Shown here one piece after another: positions 7,732 to 16,846 of a stretch of 30,140 nucleotides of DNA; within the stretch, counting starts at the first letter, position 1, and each line of letters begins with the position of its first letter. The translations under genes and the position numbers were made by a program. The DNA comes from SKPH01 sp051748565 (GTDB taxonomy: Bacteria > Bacillota > Dethiobacteria > DTU022): the NCBI GenBank assembly GCA_051748565.1, contig JBNJHN010000021.1, positions 1 to 30,140 on the forward strand, in the 5' to 3' direction. The notes below the pieces were generated by a model, which searched no databases, had not been told where the DNA came from, and was given only the letters and a program-made list of their open reading frames with translations.

Positions 7732-8877
7732 ATGGATTTTGAATTTACCACCGAACAGCTGGCCATGCAAAAAATGGCCCGGGAATATGCTGAAAAAGAG
7801 CTTGCTCCGGTTGCAGCCGATTTTGATGAAAAAGAGGAGATGCCCGTTGATCTGGTTCGGCGTATGGTTGCCGAAGGATTTTCTTCCGTAAATATACCGG
7901 AAGAATATGGCGGGGCCGGGATGGATGAAATTACGGTATGCCTGGTCACTGAAGAGCTCGGCAGGGGTTGTGCCGGTATAACCACGGGTGTGGGGGCAAA
8001 TTCTCTTGCCATGCTGCCGATCCTCTTAGCCGGCAGCGAAGAACAGAAGAAAAAATATCTAACCGAGCTGTGCAATGGCAAATTGGCTTCTTTCTGCCTC
8101 ACCGAACCTAATGCCGGTTCAGATGTTAGTTCTATATTGACAACTGCCATTAAAAAAGGATCCGAATATGTAATTAACGGTACTAAATGCTTTATTACCA
8201 ATGGCACATATGCTGATTATTATGTTGTTTTTGCTGTTGTTGATCCTAAAAGGGGCGCCAGGACCTTGACTCCATTTGTTCTGGAAAAAGGGACTCCGGG
8301 CCTTGATGCCAGCAAAAAAGAGAAAAAAATGGGTATTCGCGCCAGCAATACGGCAGTGGTTGTTTTTGAAAATGTTTCGGTTCCCCAGGAGAATATGCTG
8401 GGCAAAGAATACGGCGGGTTCCGGGTTGCAATGGAAACATTCGATATTTCCAGGCCAATGATTGCCTCTATGGCTGTGGGAGTTGCCAGGGCCGCCTATG
8501 AAGCAGCAGTAAATTATGCCCGTGAAAGAGTACAGTTTGGTAAGCCGATCATACAGCAGCAGGCTATTCAATTTATGCTGGCAGACATGGCAATGGAAAT
8601 TGAAGCGGCACGTTCACTAATATTCCGGGCAGCTTCAATGATTGGTAAAGGAGAAAAAAGCATTTCGGCCTATGCTGCCATGGCTAAAGCTTATGCGGGA
8701 GATATGGCTATGCGGGTAACAGTCGACGCTCTGCAGGTCCTGGGCGGTTACGGCTACACCAGGGACTATCCCCTTGAAAAATACATGCGTGATGCCAAGA
8801 TAATGCAGATTTACGAAGGAACCAGCCAGATCCAGCGACTGATCATTGCCAATGGCATAATCGGCAGAAGGATCTAA
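7732..8877 (+). CDS. acyl-CoA dehydrogenase
   Basis: An FAD flavoenzyme that introduces a 2,3-double bond into acyl-CoA, normally passing electrons to electron-transfer flavoprotein. It has 381 residues with all three acyl-CoA dehydrogenase domains. It contains the FCLTEPNAGSD flavin/substrate motif (about residues 122-132), QVLGGYGYTRDYPLEKYMRDAK, and the C-terminal IYEGTSQIQR. E362 in that motif is the expected catalytic base of the butyryl/medium-chain type. The ATG start is preceded by GGGGAGGAAT. No etfAB, thiolase, crotonase or hydroxyacyl-CoA dehydrogenase gene is in the window, so the chain length and electron acceptor cannot be told. Syntrophic or fermentative fatty-acid metabolism is plausible. 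Confidence 0.92.
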   Translation: MDFEFTTEQLAMQKMAREYAEKELAPVAADFDEKEEMPVDLVRRMVAEGFSSVNIPEEYGGAGMDEITVCLVTEELGRGCAGITTGVGANSLAMLPILLAGSEEQKKKYLTELCNGKLASFCLTEPNAGSDVSSILTTAIKKGSEYVINGTKCFITNGTYADYYVVFAVVDPKRGARTLTPFVLEKGTPGLDASKKEKKMGIRASNTAVVVFENVSVPQENMLGKEYGGFRVAMETFDISRPMIASMAVGVARAAYEAAVNYARERVQFGKPIIQQQAIQFMLADMAMEIEAARSLIFRAASMIGKGEKSISAYAAMAKAYAGDMAMRVTVDALQVLGGYGYTRDYPLEKYMRDAKIMQIYEGTSQIQRLIIANGIIGRRI

Positions 8878-8884
8878 CTGCGGG

Positions 8885-9436
8885 GTGAGAAAGATTAAAG
8901 ATCGTTTACATGAAGAGACTTTATCAACCAGCTATTTTTATCGCGGCAGAATCATTAATGTGCGTCAGGATCGGGTTAAAATATCCGGAGGCCAGGTAGC
9001 ATTTCGGGAAATAGTAGAACATCCCGGTGCCGTTGCCATGCTTGTCCTGGACGGAATCGGAGGAGTTGTTTTAGTCAAACAACATCGCCAGCCTGTCGGG
9101 GAGATACTTCTGGAGATTCCGGCCGGCAAACTTGAACCTGATGAAGAGCCGCTGCAGTGTGCCCAAAGGGAGTTACTGGAAGAAACCGGACTTGAAGGAA
9201 AGAGATGGAAAGAGCTGTTTGCATTTTATCCGTCACCAGGTTTTTGTGATGAAATTATTCATCTGTTCCAGGTTGAAGATCTCGAAGCGGCAGTATCGCC
9301 TACTGCGGACCCCGAGGAAAGGATCAGCGTTGTTAAGCTTCCCCTGGCAGAAATCCCGGCTATGATCAAGGCCGGGCAAATTAAAGATGGTAAAACAATT
9401 ATCGCCCTGCAGGCTGCGATGCTATCGGGTATTTAA
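8885..9436 (+). CDS. nudF: Nudix hydrolase, ADP-ribose pyrophosphatase type
   Basis: Hydrolyses ADP-ribose to AMP and ribose 5-phosphate, or related nucleoside diphosphate sugars. It has 183 residues, matching NudF of Bacillus (about 185). The Nudix box G-x5-E-x7-REUxEExGU is complete (GKLEPDE, then RELLEETGL), and downstream PSPGFCDEIIHLF is typical of ADP-ribose pyrophosphatases. The GTG start is only 7 bases after the previous stop and the ribosome binding site is weak (AAGGA about 12 bases upstream), so the exact start is less certain. Known: in Bacillus nudF lies just upstream of spoIIM, fur and xerD. Here xerD follows directly. Confidence 0.9.
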   Translation: MRKIKDRLHEETLSTSYFYRGRIINVRQDRVKISGGQVAFREIVEHPGAVAMLVLDGIGGVVLVKQHRQPVGEILLEIPAGKLEPDEEPLQCAQRELLEETGLEGKRWKELFAFYPSPGFCDEIIHLFQVEDLEAAVSPTADPEERISVVKLPLAEIPAMIKAGQIKDGKTIIALQAAMLSGI

Positions 9437-9470
9437 AAATTGCCCATAAATTAAATATATTTATCCATCC

Positions 9471-9500
9471 TGCCTGAATCAGGAAGGGATTTTATATAAT
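9471..9500 (+). promoter_or_regulatory. possible sigma-A promoter for xerD
   Basis: A perfect TATAAT lies at 9495-9500 in an AT-rich 117-base gap between nudF and xerD. No good TTGACA-like -35 element is found at 16-18 bases spacing, so this is a weak call based on the -10 box alone. Confidence 0.3.
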
Positions 9501-9553
9501 GGCGTTGAAATGATTTATACTTCGGTATTACCTGTGTGAGGAAATCAATACAT

Positions 9554-10441
9554 ATGCAGAAACAATTGCAAGAATACAGTAATTACCTGGCGGTTGAAAA
9601 GGGCCTTGCCAAAAACACGCTGGAATCATACAGGCGTGATCTTAATAAATTCATTAAATTTATGCAGAAGCGAAAGATAAATGATCCGGGGGAAATTGAC
9701 CGGGAGTCCCTGAGTATTTTTATCGGTGAACTAAAAAAGAACGGCAGCGCTACTGCGACTATTTCCCGCAATATTGCCTCAATCCGTTCTTTTTTTAATT
9801 TTTTGCTCCAGGAAGGCATCATTGAAAACAATCCCGCACTGGACCTCGAATCACCGCGCATTGAAAAAAAACTGCCCCGTGTTCTGACAACCGAAGAAAT
9901 TGATCAATTACTATGCCAGCCAAAGCCGTCTGATCATAACGGATTGCGAGACAGGGCTATGTTAGAATTACTTTATGCTTCAGGAATCAGGGTTTCTGAG
10001 CTTGTTTCTCTTAATATTACCGACTTTGATCCTCTCGTAGGGTATCTTCGCTGCCGGGGTAAAGGCATGAAAGAACGTATTGTGCCAATCGGTTCCATCG
10101 CCATTAACTATGTTAATGAGTATCTTGACAAATCAAGGGCTAAACTGCTTAAAAAAAACGGTGATCCGTCCCTTTTTGTCAACCAGCACGGCTGCAGGAT
10201 GACAAGACAGGGTTTTTGGAAAATTCTTAAAAAATATGCCCGAAAGTCCAACATTAACGGTGATATAACTCCACATACTCTCCGCCATTCATTTGCCACT
10301 CATCTTCTTGAAAACGGAGCAGATTTAAGATCTGTTCAGGAAATGCTTGGCCACTCCGATATTTCTACAACCCAGATATATACGCAGATTACCAGAAGGA
10401 AGATAAGAGAAGTATATGACAAAACACATCCCCGCGCCTGA
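9554..10441 (+). CDS. xerD: site-specific tyrosine recombinase XerD
   Basis: Resolves chromosome dimers at dif together with XerC and also acts in other site-specific recombination. The start was moved to ATG at 9554, giving 295 residues. An in-frame GTG at 9536 has no ribosome binding site, whereas GAGGAAA at 9538-9544 precedes the ATG, and MQKQLQEYSNYLAVEKGL aligns in length with XerD of Bacillus (296). The N-terminal SAM-like core-binding domain covers about 1-95. The catalytic set is complete: R146 (ASGIRVSEL), K170, H241 and R244 (TPHTLRHSFATH), H267 (LGHSDISTTQ) and Y276. The 3' end overlaps deoB by 26 bases, as in the usual xerD-deoB pair. Confidence 0.94.
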   Translation: MQKQLQEYSNYLAVEKGLAKNTLESYRRDLNKFIKFMQKRKINDPGEIDRESLSIFIGELKKNGSATATISRNIASIRSFFNFLLQEGIIENNPALDLESPRIEKKLPRVLTTEEIDQLLCQPKPSDHNGLRDRAMLELLYASGIRVSELVSLNITDFDPLVGYLRCRGKGMKERIVPIGSIAINYVNEYLDKSRAKLLKKNGDPSLFVNQHGCRMTRQGFWKILKKYARKSNINGDITPHTLRHSFATHLLENGADLRSVQEMLGHSDISTTQIYTQITRRKIREVYDKTHPRA

Positions 10442-11612
10442 TCCGCCGGGCGAGAGAGTTATTGTAATCGTTATGGACGGCGCCGGTATTGGTGCCCTTC
10501 CTGATGCGGAAATGTATGGCGATCAGGGCTCCAATACACTTCGCCATGTAATCGATAAGCATGGTCCGCTAAAACTGGATAATCTTTTTTCTCTCGGTTT
10601 GGGAAAACTTCTAAAGCTTGAAGAGGATCATAAATTAACGGTGTTGCCGGCGGGCCGCTACGGCAGGATGGCCCCTGCATCGCCTGGCAAAGATACTACC
10701 AGCGGACACTGGGAGTTGGCCGGGCTGATTATAATTAAGCGATTCCCGGTTTACCCTGATGGTTTCCCGGAAGAGATAATTTCTTCATTTGAGCGGGCCA
10801 TAAACCGCAGGATTATCGGCAATATCGCTGCTTCGGGAACAGAAATAATAGAGAAACTGGGAGAAGAGCACCTGAAAACCGGCTACCCTATTGTTTACAC
10901 CTCGGCCGACAGTGTTTTCCAAATTGCCGCCCATGAGGCTGTGGTTTCTCCTGCAATGCTTTACCGGTGGTGTGAGCAGGCCCGCTCCTTGCTAAGTGGT
11001 GACCATGCAGTAGGAAGGGTTATAGCCAGGCCTTTTACCGGAGCGCCCGGCTCTTTCAGGAGAACAGCAGGCAGGCATGATTATTCTTTATCACCACCGG
11101 GAGAAACGCTGCTCGACAAGGCTAAAAAAGCCGGTTATCCCGTAGCAGTAATCGGCAAGGTGGCCGATATATTTGCCCGGCGCGGCATAACAATTCACAG
11201 GCCGGGCGGTAACAATGAGGCTACCGCAGCTGACCTGCTCTACCTGCTTGAGAAGGTCCCGAGCGGCTTGATCTGGGCAACATTTGGCGATTTTGATACT
11301 CTATACGGGCATCGCAACGACAGTGAAGGTTTTGCAAGGGCCCTGGAATACTTTGATCGGAAACTGGCTCTTATACTGGGTAAAATGGGAGTTGGCGATC
11401 TTCTCTTTATAACGGCAGATCATGGTTGTGATCCTACTTACCCGACTACCGACCATACCCGTGAATATGTGCCGATCTTAGTATGGGGGCCGTCACTTAC
11501 GGGAAACAATGACCTTGGTACCCGTTCGACATTTGCAGATCTGTCTGCCACTGCAGGGTACTGGCTAAACCTTGAACCGGCTAAAAGAGGCAGATCTTTC
11601 ATCAGTAATTAA
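10416..11612 (+). CDS. deoB: phosphopentomutase
   Basis: Interconverts ribose (or deoxyribose) 1- and 5-phosphates, linking nucleoside salvage to the pentose phosphate pool. It has 398 residues and belongs to the alkaline phosphatase superfamily. Metal ligands lie in VMDGAGIGALPD (19-30) and ITADHGCDPTYPTTDHTRE, and the phosphorylated threonine is in GKDTTSGHWE (91-100). The start lies inside xerD; the conserved core begins only 14 residues in, so no later start is likely. The usual partner punA (purine nucleoside phosphorylase) does not follow. Confidence 0.95.
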   Translation: MTKHIPAPDPPGERVIVIVMDGAGIGALPDAEMYGDQGSNTLRHVIDKHGPLKLDNLFSLGLGKLLKLEEDHKLTVLPAGRYGRMAPASPGKDTTSGHWELAGLIIIKRFPVYPDGFPEEIISSFERAINRRIIGNIAASGTEIIEKLGEEHLKTGYPIVYTSADSVFQIAAHEAVVSPAMLYRWCEQARSLLSGDHAVGRVIARPFTGAPGSFRRTAGRHDYSLSPPGETLLDKAKKAGYPVAVIGKVADIFARRGITIHRPGGNNEATAADLLYLLEKVPSGLIWATFGDFDTLYGHRNDSEGFARALEYFDRKLALILGKMGVGDLLFITADHGCDPTYPTTDHTREYVPILVWGPSLTGNNDLGTRSTFADLSATAGYWLNLEPAKRGRSFISN

Positions 11613-11641
11613 GTCCTCCGGAAAGAACGGGTGGTTTTAAA

Positions 11642-14284
11642 TTGAATCTGATAATAACACATGTAAATGGAGATTTTGATGCCCTGGCAGCGCTGGTTGC
11701 AGCTACCAAGCTGTATCCGGAAACTCCTGCAATAATGCCTGAACCACTACAGCCCAATGTCCGTTCTTTTATTAATCTTTTCCGTGATCTGCTGCCGCTA
11801 AGCGATCCAAAGGATCTGGATGAAAAATTTAAGAAAATTATTGTAGTCGACACAAACCGAAAAGAACGACTGGGCAAATGGGCAGCTCTTATGGATCATA
11901 CCGAACAGGTTGTGGTCTATGATCACCATCCTGGCAGTGAGGATCTGGGAGCTGATTTGGTCAGGATCGATCCGGTGGGCGCGACAACTACCATCCTTCT
12001 GGAAGAAATCATTAAAAGAAAACTCCAACTCACCGAATTTGAGGCGACACTTTTTACTCTCGGCATTTACGAAGATACCGGGTGCCTGACTTACGATATC
12101 TCTACTGCCAGGGATGCAAGCGCAGTAGCATATCTTTGGAAGAGTGGCATCAGCACAAGATTAATTAAAGAATACCTGCGTTCGCCTCTTACTGATGTAC
12201 AGAAAGACCTCCTGGAAAAACTGCTTCATAACAGTGAATTTTATGAGCTGAACCAGCGCCGTGTCTTAATCAGCACCACAATTCTTGATGAATACGTTGA
12301 CGGTGCCGCTGTTTTACTACAGCTGCTCGATGAGATTGAAGATGCAGGGTTGACAGTTATCATTATAAAAATGACAGATAGCATATACATGGCTGCCCGA
12401 TCCAAAGATGAAGATCTGGACTTAATGGAATTGCTGGCCCCCTTTAATGTAAAAGGCTACCCGGGAGTGGTTTCCGCACATTTCAAGGGAGTTGAGCTGG
12501 AAGAGGTCAAAAAACAGGTGGTGGAATTCCTTAAATATTACCTGCCGCCTGCGGTCACCGCTGAAAAAGCTGCATCGAAACCGGTTTTGACCATTAAAAG
12601 TGATATCAGTATTGCCGAAGCCGAAGAATTGCTTACAGAGCATAGCTTTAAAGGTTGCCCTGTAATTGAAAATGGGCGCCTGGTTGGTATTATTTCCCGT
12701 CGTGATCTGCGCAAAGGTTTGCGCAGTAATCTTGGGCATGCACCTGTAAAAGGATTTATGTCCCGTAAACCTATTACAGAATCACCTGAACAATCCCTGA
12801 CAGAACTGCGCAGAATTATGGTTGAAGAAAATATCGGGCGTATCCCGCTTGTTGATAAGAATGGAAGCCTGGTTGGTATCGTTACCCGATCTGATATATT
12901 GCGCTATCTAAGTTCTCTTGACAGAAGAGGCCGTTCTTTAAAACGTAAAACCGGGACAGCCACAGGCGAGCCTGACGATAATAACATTGCCGATTTGCTT
13001 AATAGTGAATTGCCCCCGCGAATTCAGGATTTGCTGCAGCAGGTAAGCAGGCTTGCGGAAAAGGAAAAAACTGAAACATATCTGGTCGGGGGAATTATAA
13101 GGGACCTGCTGCTTAATCATCCTCCTGAAAAAGACCTTGATATCGTAGTTCTTGGCGATGCCGTTGCTTTTGCCTTAAGTTTGAATACGCTGCTGAGCGG
13201 GAATGTAAGACATTTTGACCAATTTGGAACAGCTTCAGTTGAACTCGAAGATGGCATCAGGTTGGATCTGGTCACAGCCCGAAAAGAATTCTATACTTCA
13301 CCGGCCTCGCTGCCCCGTGTGGAAAGTTCAAGTTTAAAAAACGATCTCTTCAGGCGTGACTTTACTATAAACACTATGGCCTGCTCCCTAGCGGCAGATA
13401 ATTACGGTGATCTTTATGATTACTTTAATGGCCGCTCTGATCTTCGGAATAAGATTATCAGGGCCCTTTATCAGCTGAGCTTTAATGATGATCCTTTGCG
13501 AATTCTGAGGGCTGTCCGTTTCGAACAGCGCTATGATTTTAATATAGAGCCGAAAACCCTGGAGATGATCCATAAGGCAATTGAGGAAAAATTGCTGGAA
13601 AAAGTTAGCAGACCGCGATTGAACAGGGAATTAAGACTCATTTACAATGAACCTTCCCCGGTCAACATCCTCAGGCGTTTTGATCAATTAGGACTGATAC
13701 CTTTCCTTTATCCTGGTTCAAAACCTGATCAGAAAACCTGGGAACTGTTATTCCGGTTGGAAGAAATTTTGGGCTGGGCAGAAAGCAGGGAATGGGAGAA
13801 GAAACCCGATTCGGAGCTGACTTATTTAAGCGGCCTGCTTTGCAGTTTGGAATCTACCGATCGGTCTGCTATAATAAATAAGTTAAATCTGTCCCAGGAG
13901 AGAGCGGCAAATATCATTAAAGCCTGCCGGGAAATTCCCTCGGTCCTGGAAAAGCTGGATCGCGAAGACTTAAATCCTAGCAATGTGGTCCGGTATCTTG
14001 AACCGCTGCCCCTGGAAGCCCTGTTACTGGCCCACGCGCTGACTGAAAGCAGGATTGCCAGGGAACATTTGAAAATTTACATGGACGGGTTACGTTATAT
14101 CCGACCACGGCTGGACGGCAGTGATTTAAAAAAAATGGGTTTAGAGCCGGGACCGCACTACCGGCAGATCATAGAGCATTTGACCAAAGCTATTTTGGAC
14201 GGCGAGGTCCGTACCCCGCAGGAAGAACTCGATTATGTGATTAAATATCTTGAAGCAGAGAAAGGAAAGGAGGAGAAGGAATAA
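11642..14284 (+). CDS. DHH phosphoesterase-CBS-CBS-tRNA nucleotidyltransferase/poly(A) polymerase fusion
   Basis: An 880-residue multidomain protein. Residues 1-300 form a DHH/DHHA1 phosphoesterase (THVNGDFDALAAL at 6-18; VYDHHPG with DHH at 94-96). Residues about 316-425 form two CBS repeats (CPVIENGRLVGIISRRDL and IPLVDKNGSLVGIVTRSDI). From about 478 there is a class II nucleotidyltransferase head (YLVGGIIRDLLL, then KDLDIVVLGDA supplying the DxD metal site), RRDFTINTMA, and the neck/RNA-binding region DPLRILRAVRFEQR. Known: this architecture occurs in Clostridia, Aquificae and related groups, where split CCA- or A-adding enzymes are found. Which nucleotide is added cannot be read from sequence. 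The TTG start is supported by GGGTGG about seven bases upstream. It is followed without a gap by the site-2 protease gene. Confidence 0.9.
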   Translation: MNLIITHVNGDFDALAALVAATKLYPETPAIMPEPLQPNVRSFINLFRDLLPLSDPKDLDEKFKKIIVVDTNRKERLGKWAALMDHTEQVVVYDHHPGSEDLGADLVRIDPVGATTTILLEEIIKRKLQLTEFEATLFTLGIYEDTGCLTYDISTARDASAVAYLWKSGISTRLIKEYLRSPLTDVQKDLLEKLLHNSEFYELNQRRVLISTTILDEYVDGAAVLLQLLDEIEDAGLTVIIIKMTDSIYMAARSKDEDLDLMELLAPFNVKGYPGVVSAHFKGVELEEVKKQVVEFLKYYLPPAVTAEKAASKPVLTIKSDISIAEAEELLTEHSFKGCPVIENGRLVGIISRRDLRKGLRSNLGHAPVKGFMSRKPITESPEQSLTELRRIMVEENIGRIPLVDKNGSLVGIVTRSDILRYLSSLDRRGRSLKRKTGTATGEPDDNNIADLLNSELPPRIQDLLQQVSRLAEKEKTETYLVGGIIRDLLLNHPPEKDLDIVVLGDAVAFALSLNTLLSGNVRHFDQFGTASVELEDGIRLDLVTARKEFYTSPASLPRVESSSLKNDLFRRDFTINTMACSLAADNYGDLYDYFNGRSDLRNKIIRALYQLSFNDDPLRILRAVRFEQRYDFNIEPKTLEMIHKAIEEKLLEKVSRPRLNRELRLIYNEPSPVNILRRFDQLGLIPFLYPGSKPDQKTWELLFRLEEILGWAESREWEKKPDSELTYLSGLLCSLESTDRSAIINKLNLSQERAANIIKACREIPSVLEKLDREDLNPSNVVRYLEPLPLEALLLAHALTESRIAREHLKIYMDGLRYIRPRLDGSDLKKMGLEPGPHYRQIIEHLTKAILDGEVRTPQEELDYVIKYLEAEKGKEEKE

Positions 14285-14923
14285 ATGCTTTTTGGCTTAG
14301 ATCCTGTCACTATTGCCCTTCGTATACCCATATTGCTGATTGTTATTACGGTTCATGAATTTGCTCATGCCAGGATGGCTTACCATTATGGAGATGCCAC
14401 CGCTGAAAGACAGGGGCGCATGAACCTTAATCCAATAAATCATCTCGATCCGATTGGCTCGCTGATGATTCTCCTGGTTGGTTTCGGTTGGGCTAAACCG
14501 GTTCCGATTAACCCTTATAATTTTAATAAATACCGTTCCGGATTGCGCTGGGTTTCATTTGCCGGACCGATGTCAAACCTTATCCTCGGATTTTTCAGTT
14601 TGCTGCTGTTTACAATTCTCTTTAATGCCGGGTTTGTGGCATCTGCAGACCTATTTTACAGGTTCATGTTCGAGTTAATAATGATCAATATATACCTGGC
14701 AATCTTTAATCTTATTCCGATCCCCCCCCTTGACGGTTCGAAGATTTTAATGTCTTTTCTTCCTGATTCTCAGCTCGGGTTATATCAGCAAATAGAGCGC
14801 TTTGCCCCAATTCTACTGCTCTTACTTATTTTTTCAGGAGCTTTCAGGATAATTATTTTTCCGGCAGCCAACTCAATATTGAGGTTTTACAGTTTTATTA
14901 TTGGTCTGATCCCCGGTTTATAA
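14285..14923 (+). CDS. site-2 protease family (M50) membrane metalloprotease
   Basis: A 212-residue integral membrane zinc protease of the short cytoplasmic/intramembrane M50 family, without PDZ or CBS domains. The zinc motif HEFAH is at 24-28 within the first helix; the third ligand is expected in NLIPIPPLDGSK (142-153). About five to six hydrophobic segments are visible. ATG directly follows the TAA of the preceding gene, with AGGAGG just upstream, so the two are translationally coupled. Known: family members are common next to trpS-scpAB in Clostridia. The substrate is unknown. Confidence 0.9.
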   Translation: MLFGLDPVTIALRIPILLIVITVHEFAHARMAYHYGDATAERQGRMNLNPINHLDPIGSLMILLVGFGWAKPVPINPYNFNKYRSGLRWVSFAGPMSNLILGFFSLLLFTILFNAGFVASADLFYRFMFELIMINIYLAIFNLIPIPPLDGSKILMSFLPDSQLGLYQQIERFAPILLLLLIFSGAFRIIIFPAANSILRFYSFIIGLIPGL

Positions 14924-14954
14924 TCCGGATGCGCTGTAAGAGGAGGACAAATAT

Positions 14955-15941
14955 ATGTCAAAACAAAATGTCTTTTCAGGGATCCAGGCATCTGGTAACC
15001 TGCACCTGGGCAACTACCTTGGCGCTGTGCAAAATTGGGCAAAAATGCAGGAACAGTATAATAATTATTTTTGTGTCGTTGACCTGCATACCGTTACTGT
15101 GCCACAGGATCCTGAAGCCCTTAGAGCAAATATCCGGGAAGTGGCAGGACTGCTGTTTGCCGCAGGAATAGATGAAAAGAATTCTGTGGTTTTTATCCAG
15201 TCGCACGTAAGAGCTCACAGTGAATTGGCCTGGCTGCTGAACTGCATAACCCCCATGGGTTGGCTTCATCGCATGACCCAGTTTAAAGAAAAGTCTGAGC
15301 AGGCAAAAGAAGAAGTTAGTGTTGGTCTTTTCGATTACCCGGTATTGCAGGCAGCCGATATTTTGCTTTATGACACTAATCTGGTTCCCGTCGGGGAAGA
15401 TCAAAAGCAGCACGTTGAGCTTTGCCGGGATATTGCCCAGCGTTTTAACCACCGCTACGGCGAACTTTTCGTCCTCCCCGATGCCTTAATACCTCCTCTT
15501 GGCGGCAGGGTAATGGGGCTTACCAACCCGGATAAAAAGATGAGTAAAAGCGAGGAAAAAAAAGATGATTCCATTTTTATGCTGGATACACCCGACCAAA
15601 TCCGGGCAAAAATAAAAAAGGCAACTACCGATTCATTGCGGGAGATTAGATTTGATGAAAAAAGAATGGGAATAAATAACCTCCTGACAATCTACCAGCT
15701 GGTAACCGAAAAAAGCAGGGAAAAAATTGAAGATCACTTTGCCGGTAAATCCTACAAGGAACTAAAAGAACAACTGGCCGAAGCTGTAATAGAGTGTTTA
15801 AACCCGGTTCAGGTACGCTACCGTGAGCTTACAGGAGAAAAGGGTTACCTTGAAGAGATGCTGAAAAGGGGCGCCAGCCGTGCCGAAGAAAAAGCAGAAA
15901 GAAAACTTCAGCAGGTTTACAGTAAGATCGGTTTAAGATGA
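14955..15941 (+). CDS. trpS: tryptophanyl-tRNA synthetase
   Basis: Charges tRNA-Trp; a class Ic aminoacyl-tRNA synthetase of 328 residues, a normal bacterial length. The HIGH-type motif is in SGNLHLGNYLG (13-23) and the KMSKS loop at about 195-199. The ATG start is preceded by AGAGGAGGA at ideal spacing. No T-box leader is present; the upstream gap is only 31 bases. About 98 bases without a gene separate it from scpA. Confidence 0.97.
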   Translation: MSKQNVFSGIQASGNLHLGNYLGAVQNWAKMQEQYNNYFCVVDLHTVTVPQDPEALRANIREVAGLLFAAGIDEKNSVVFIQSHVRAHSELAWLLNCITPMGWLHRMTQFKEKSEQAKEEVSVGLFDYPVLQAADILLYDTNLVPVGEDQKQHVELCRDIAQRFNHRYGELFVLPDALIPPLGGRVMGLTNPDKKMSKSEEKKDDSIFMLDTPDQIRAKIKKATTDSLREIRFDEKRMGINNLLTIYQLVTEKSREKIEDHFAGKSYKELKEQLAEAVIECLNPVQVRYRELTGEKGYLEEMLKRGASRAEEKAERKLQQVYSKIGLR

Positions 15942-16039
15942 AAACAGGCTTAACAGTGCTGCTTAAAAGAACCTCTGCGCTATAGAATTAATTTTTAACT
16001 GGCAATCAGAGTGCAGGCAAAAAGGAATTTAAATGGACC

Positions 16040-16846
16040 ATGCAGCAGGCAGAATATAAGATTAAACTTCCTACTTTTGAAGGACCTTTCGACCTTCTTT
16101 TTCACCTGATTAAAAAAGCGGAGGTAGATATCTGGTCAATTTCGATTGCCGAAATAACCGATCAGTACCTTTCTTATTTGCAATCGATGAAAGAGTTGAA
16201 TCTGGATATCGCCAGCGAATTTTTGGTGATGGCCGCTACACTATTACGGCTTAAATCGAAACTATTGCTGCCCCGCCCTGCGCACAGGGGTGAACTGGAA
16301 GAAGATGAAGATCTATTCGAAATCAACACCGCTGAAGAGCTGTTTCAACGCCTGGAAGAATACCGCAGCTTTAAGGAAACAGCTCTTTATCTGCAGAAAA
16401 GGGAAGAAGAACAGCAAAAAATCTATTTACGTTCTACCGGGGGACAAAAAGTAATGGTTTTCAACCAGCCGGAGACAGTTTATACAATATGGGAAGGTGC
16501 CAACCATCTTAATGATATAATGCAGCGTTTCGCCGAAGCGACTTTATCTGATGCTTACATTCCTGCGTTCAGTGCCGTTGAAGATTTTGTGGTTGCAGAA
16601 AAATCGGATTACATACAATCTGTCCTGCTTAAGTCCAGGCGGCCGCTTCCCATGAAAAACTTTTTTAACGCCGATGGGTTATGGGAGATTATTGTCACAT
16701 TCATCGCTCTCCTTGAGATGGCCCGACGGCGTAAGGTTATTCTTCTGCAGGAAGGCACTTTCGGGGCAATATTTGTTGTGTTAAACCAGGAATCTTTGCA
16801 TGAGGAGGGAGATAGTGGAGAAGGAGAAACAGAAAAAGACAATTGA
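16040..16846 (+). CDS. scpA: segregation and condensation protein A
   Basis: The kleisin subunit that, with ScpB, bridges the SMC dimer for chromosome condensation and segregation. It has 268 residues. The N-terminal SMC-neck-binding part contains LPTFEGPFDLLFHLIKKAEVDIWSISIAEITDQYL, then DIASEFLVMAATLLRLKSKLLLP; the middle is acidic (ELEEDEDLFE); the C-terminal winged helix includes VTFIALLEMARRRKVILLQE. The ATG at 16040 follows AAAGGAA. Another ATG at 16033 is in a different frame. Its end overlaps the scpB start by about 30 bases. Confidence 0.95.
   Translation: MQQAEYKIKLPTFEGPFDLLFHLIKKAEVDIWSISIAEITDQYLSYLQSMKELNLDIASEFLVMAATLLRLKSKLLLPRPAHRGELEEDEDLFEINTAEELFQRLEEYRSFKETALYLQKREEEQQKIYLRSTGGQKVMVFNQPETVYTIWEGANHLNDIMQRFAEATLSDAYIPAFSAVEDFVVAEKSDYIQSVLLKSRRPLPMKNFFNADGLWEIIVTFIALLEMARRRKVILLQEGTFGAIFVVLNQESLHEEGDSGEGETEKDN

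Noticed and set aside
7671..8207. Long minus-strand open frame (178 codons)
   Set aside because: Entirely antisense to the activator end and acyl-CoA dehydrogenase; no ribosome binding site and no recognisable protein motif.
14976..15452. Minus-strand open frame (158 codons) inside trpS
   Set aside because: Shadow of a clearly coding gene with conserved synthetase motifs on the other strand.
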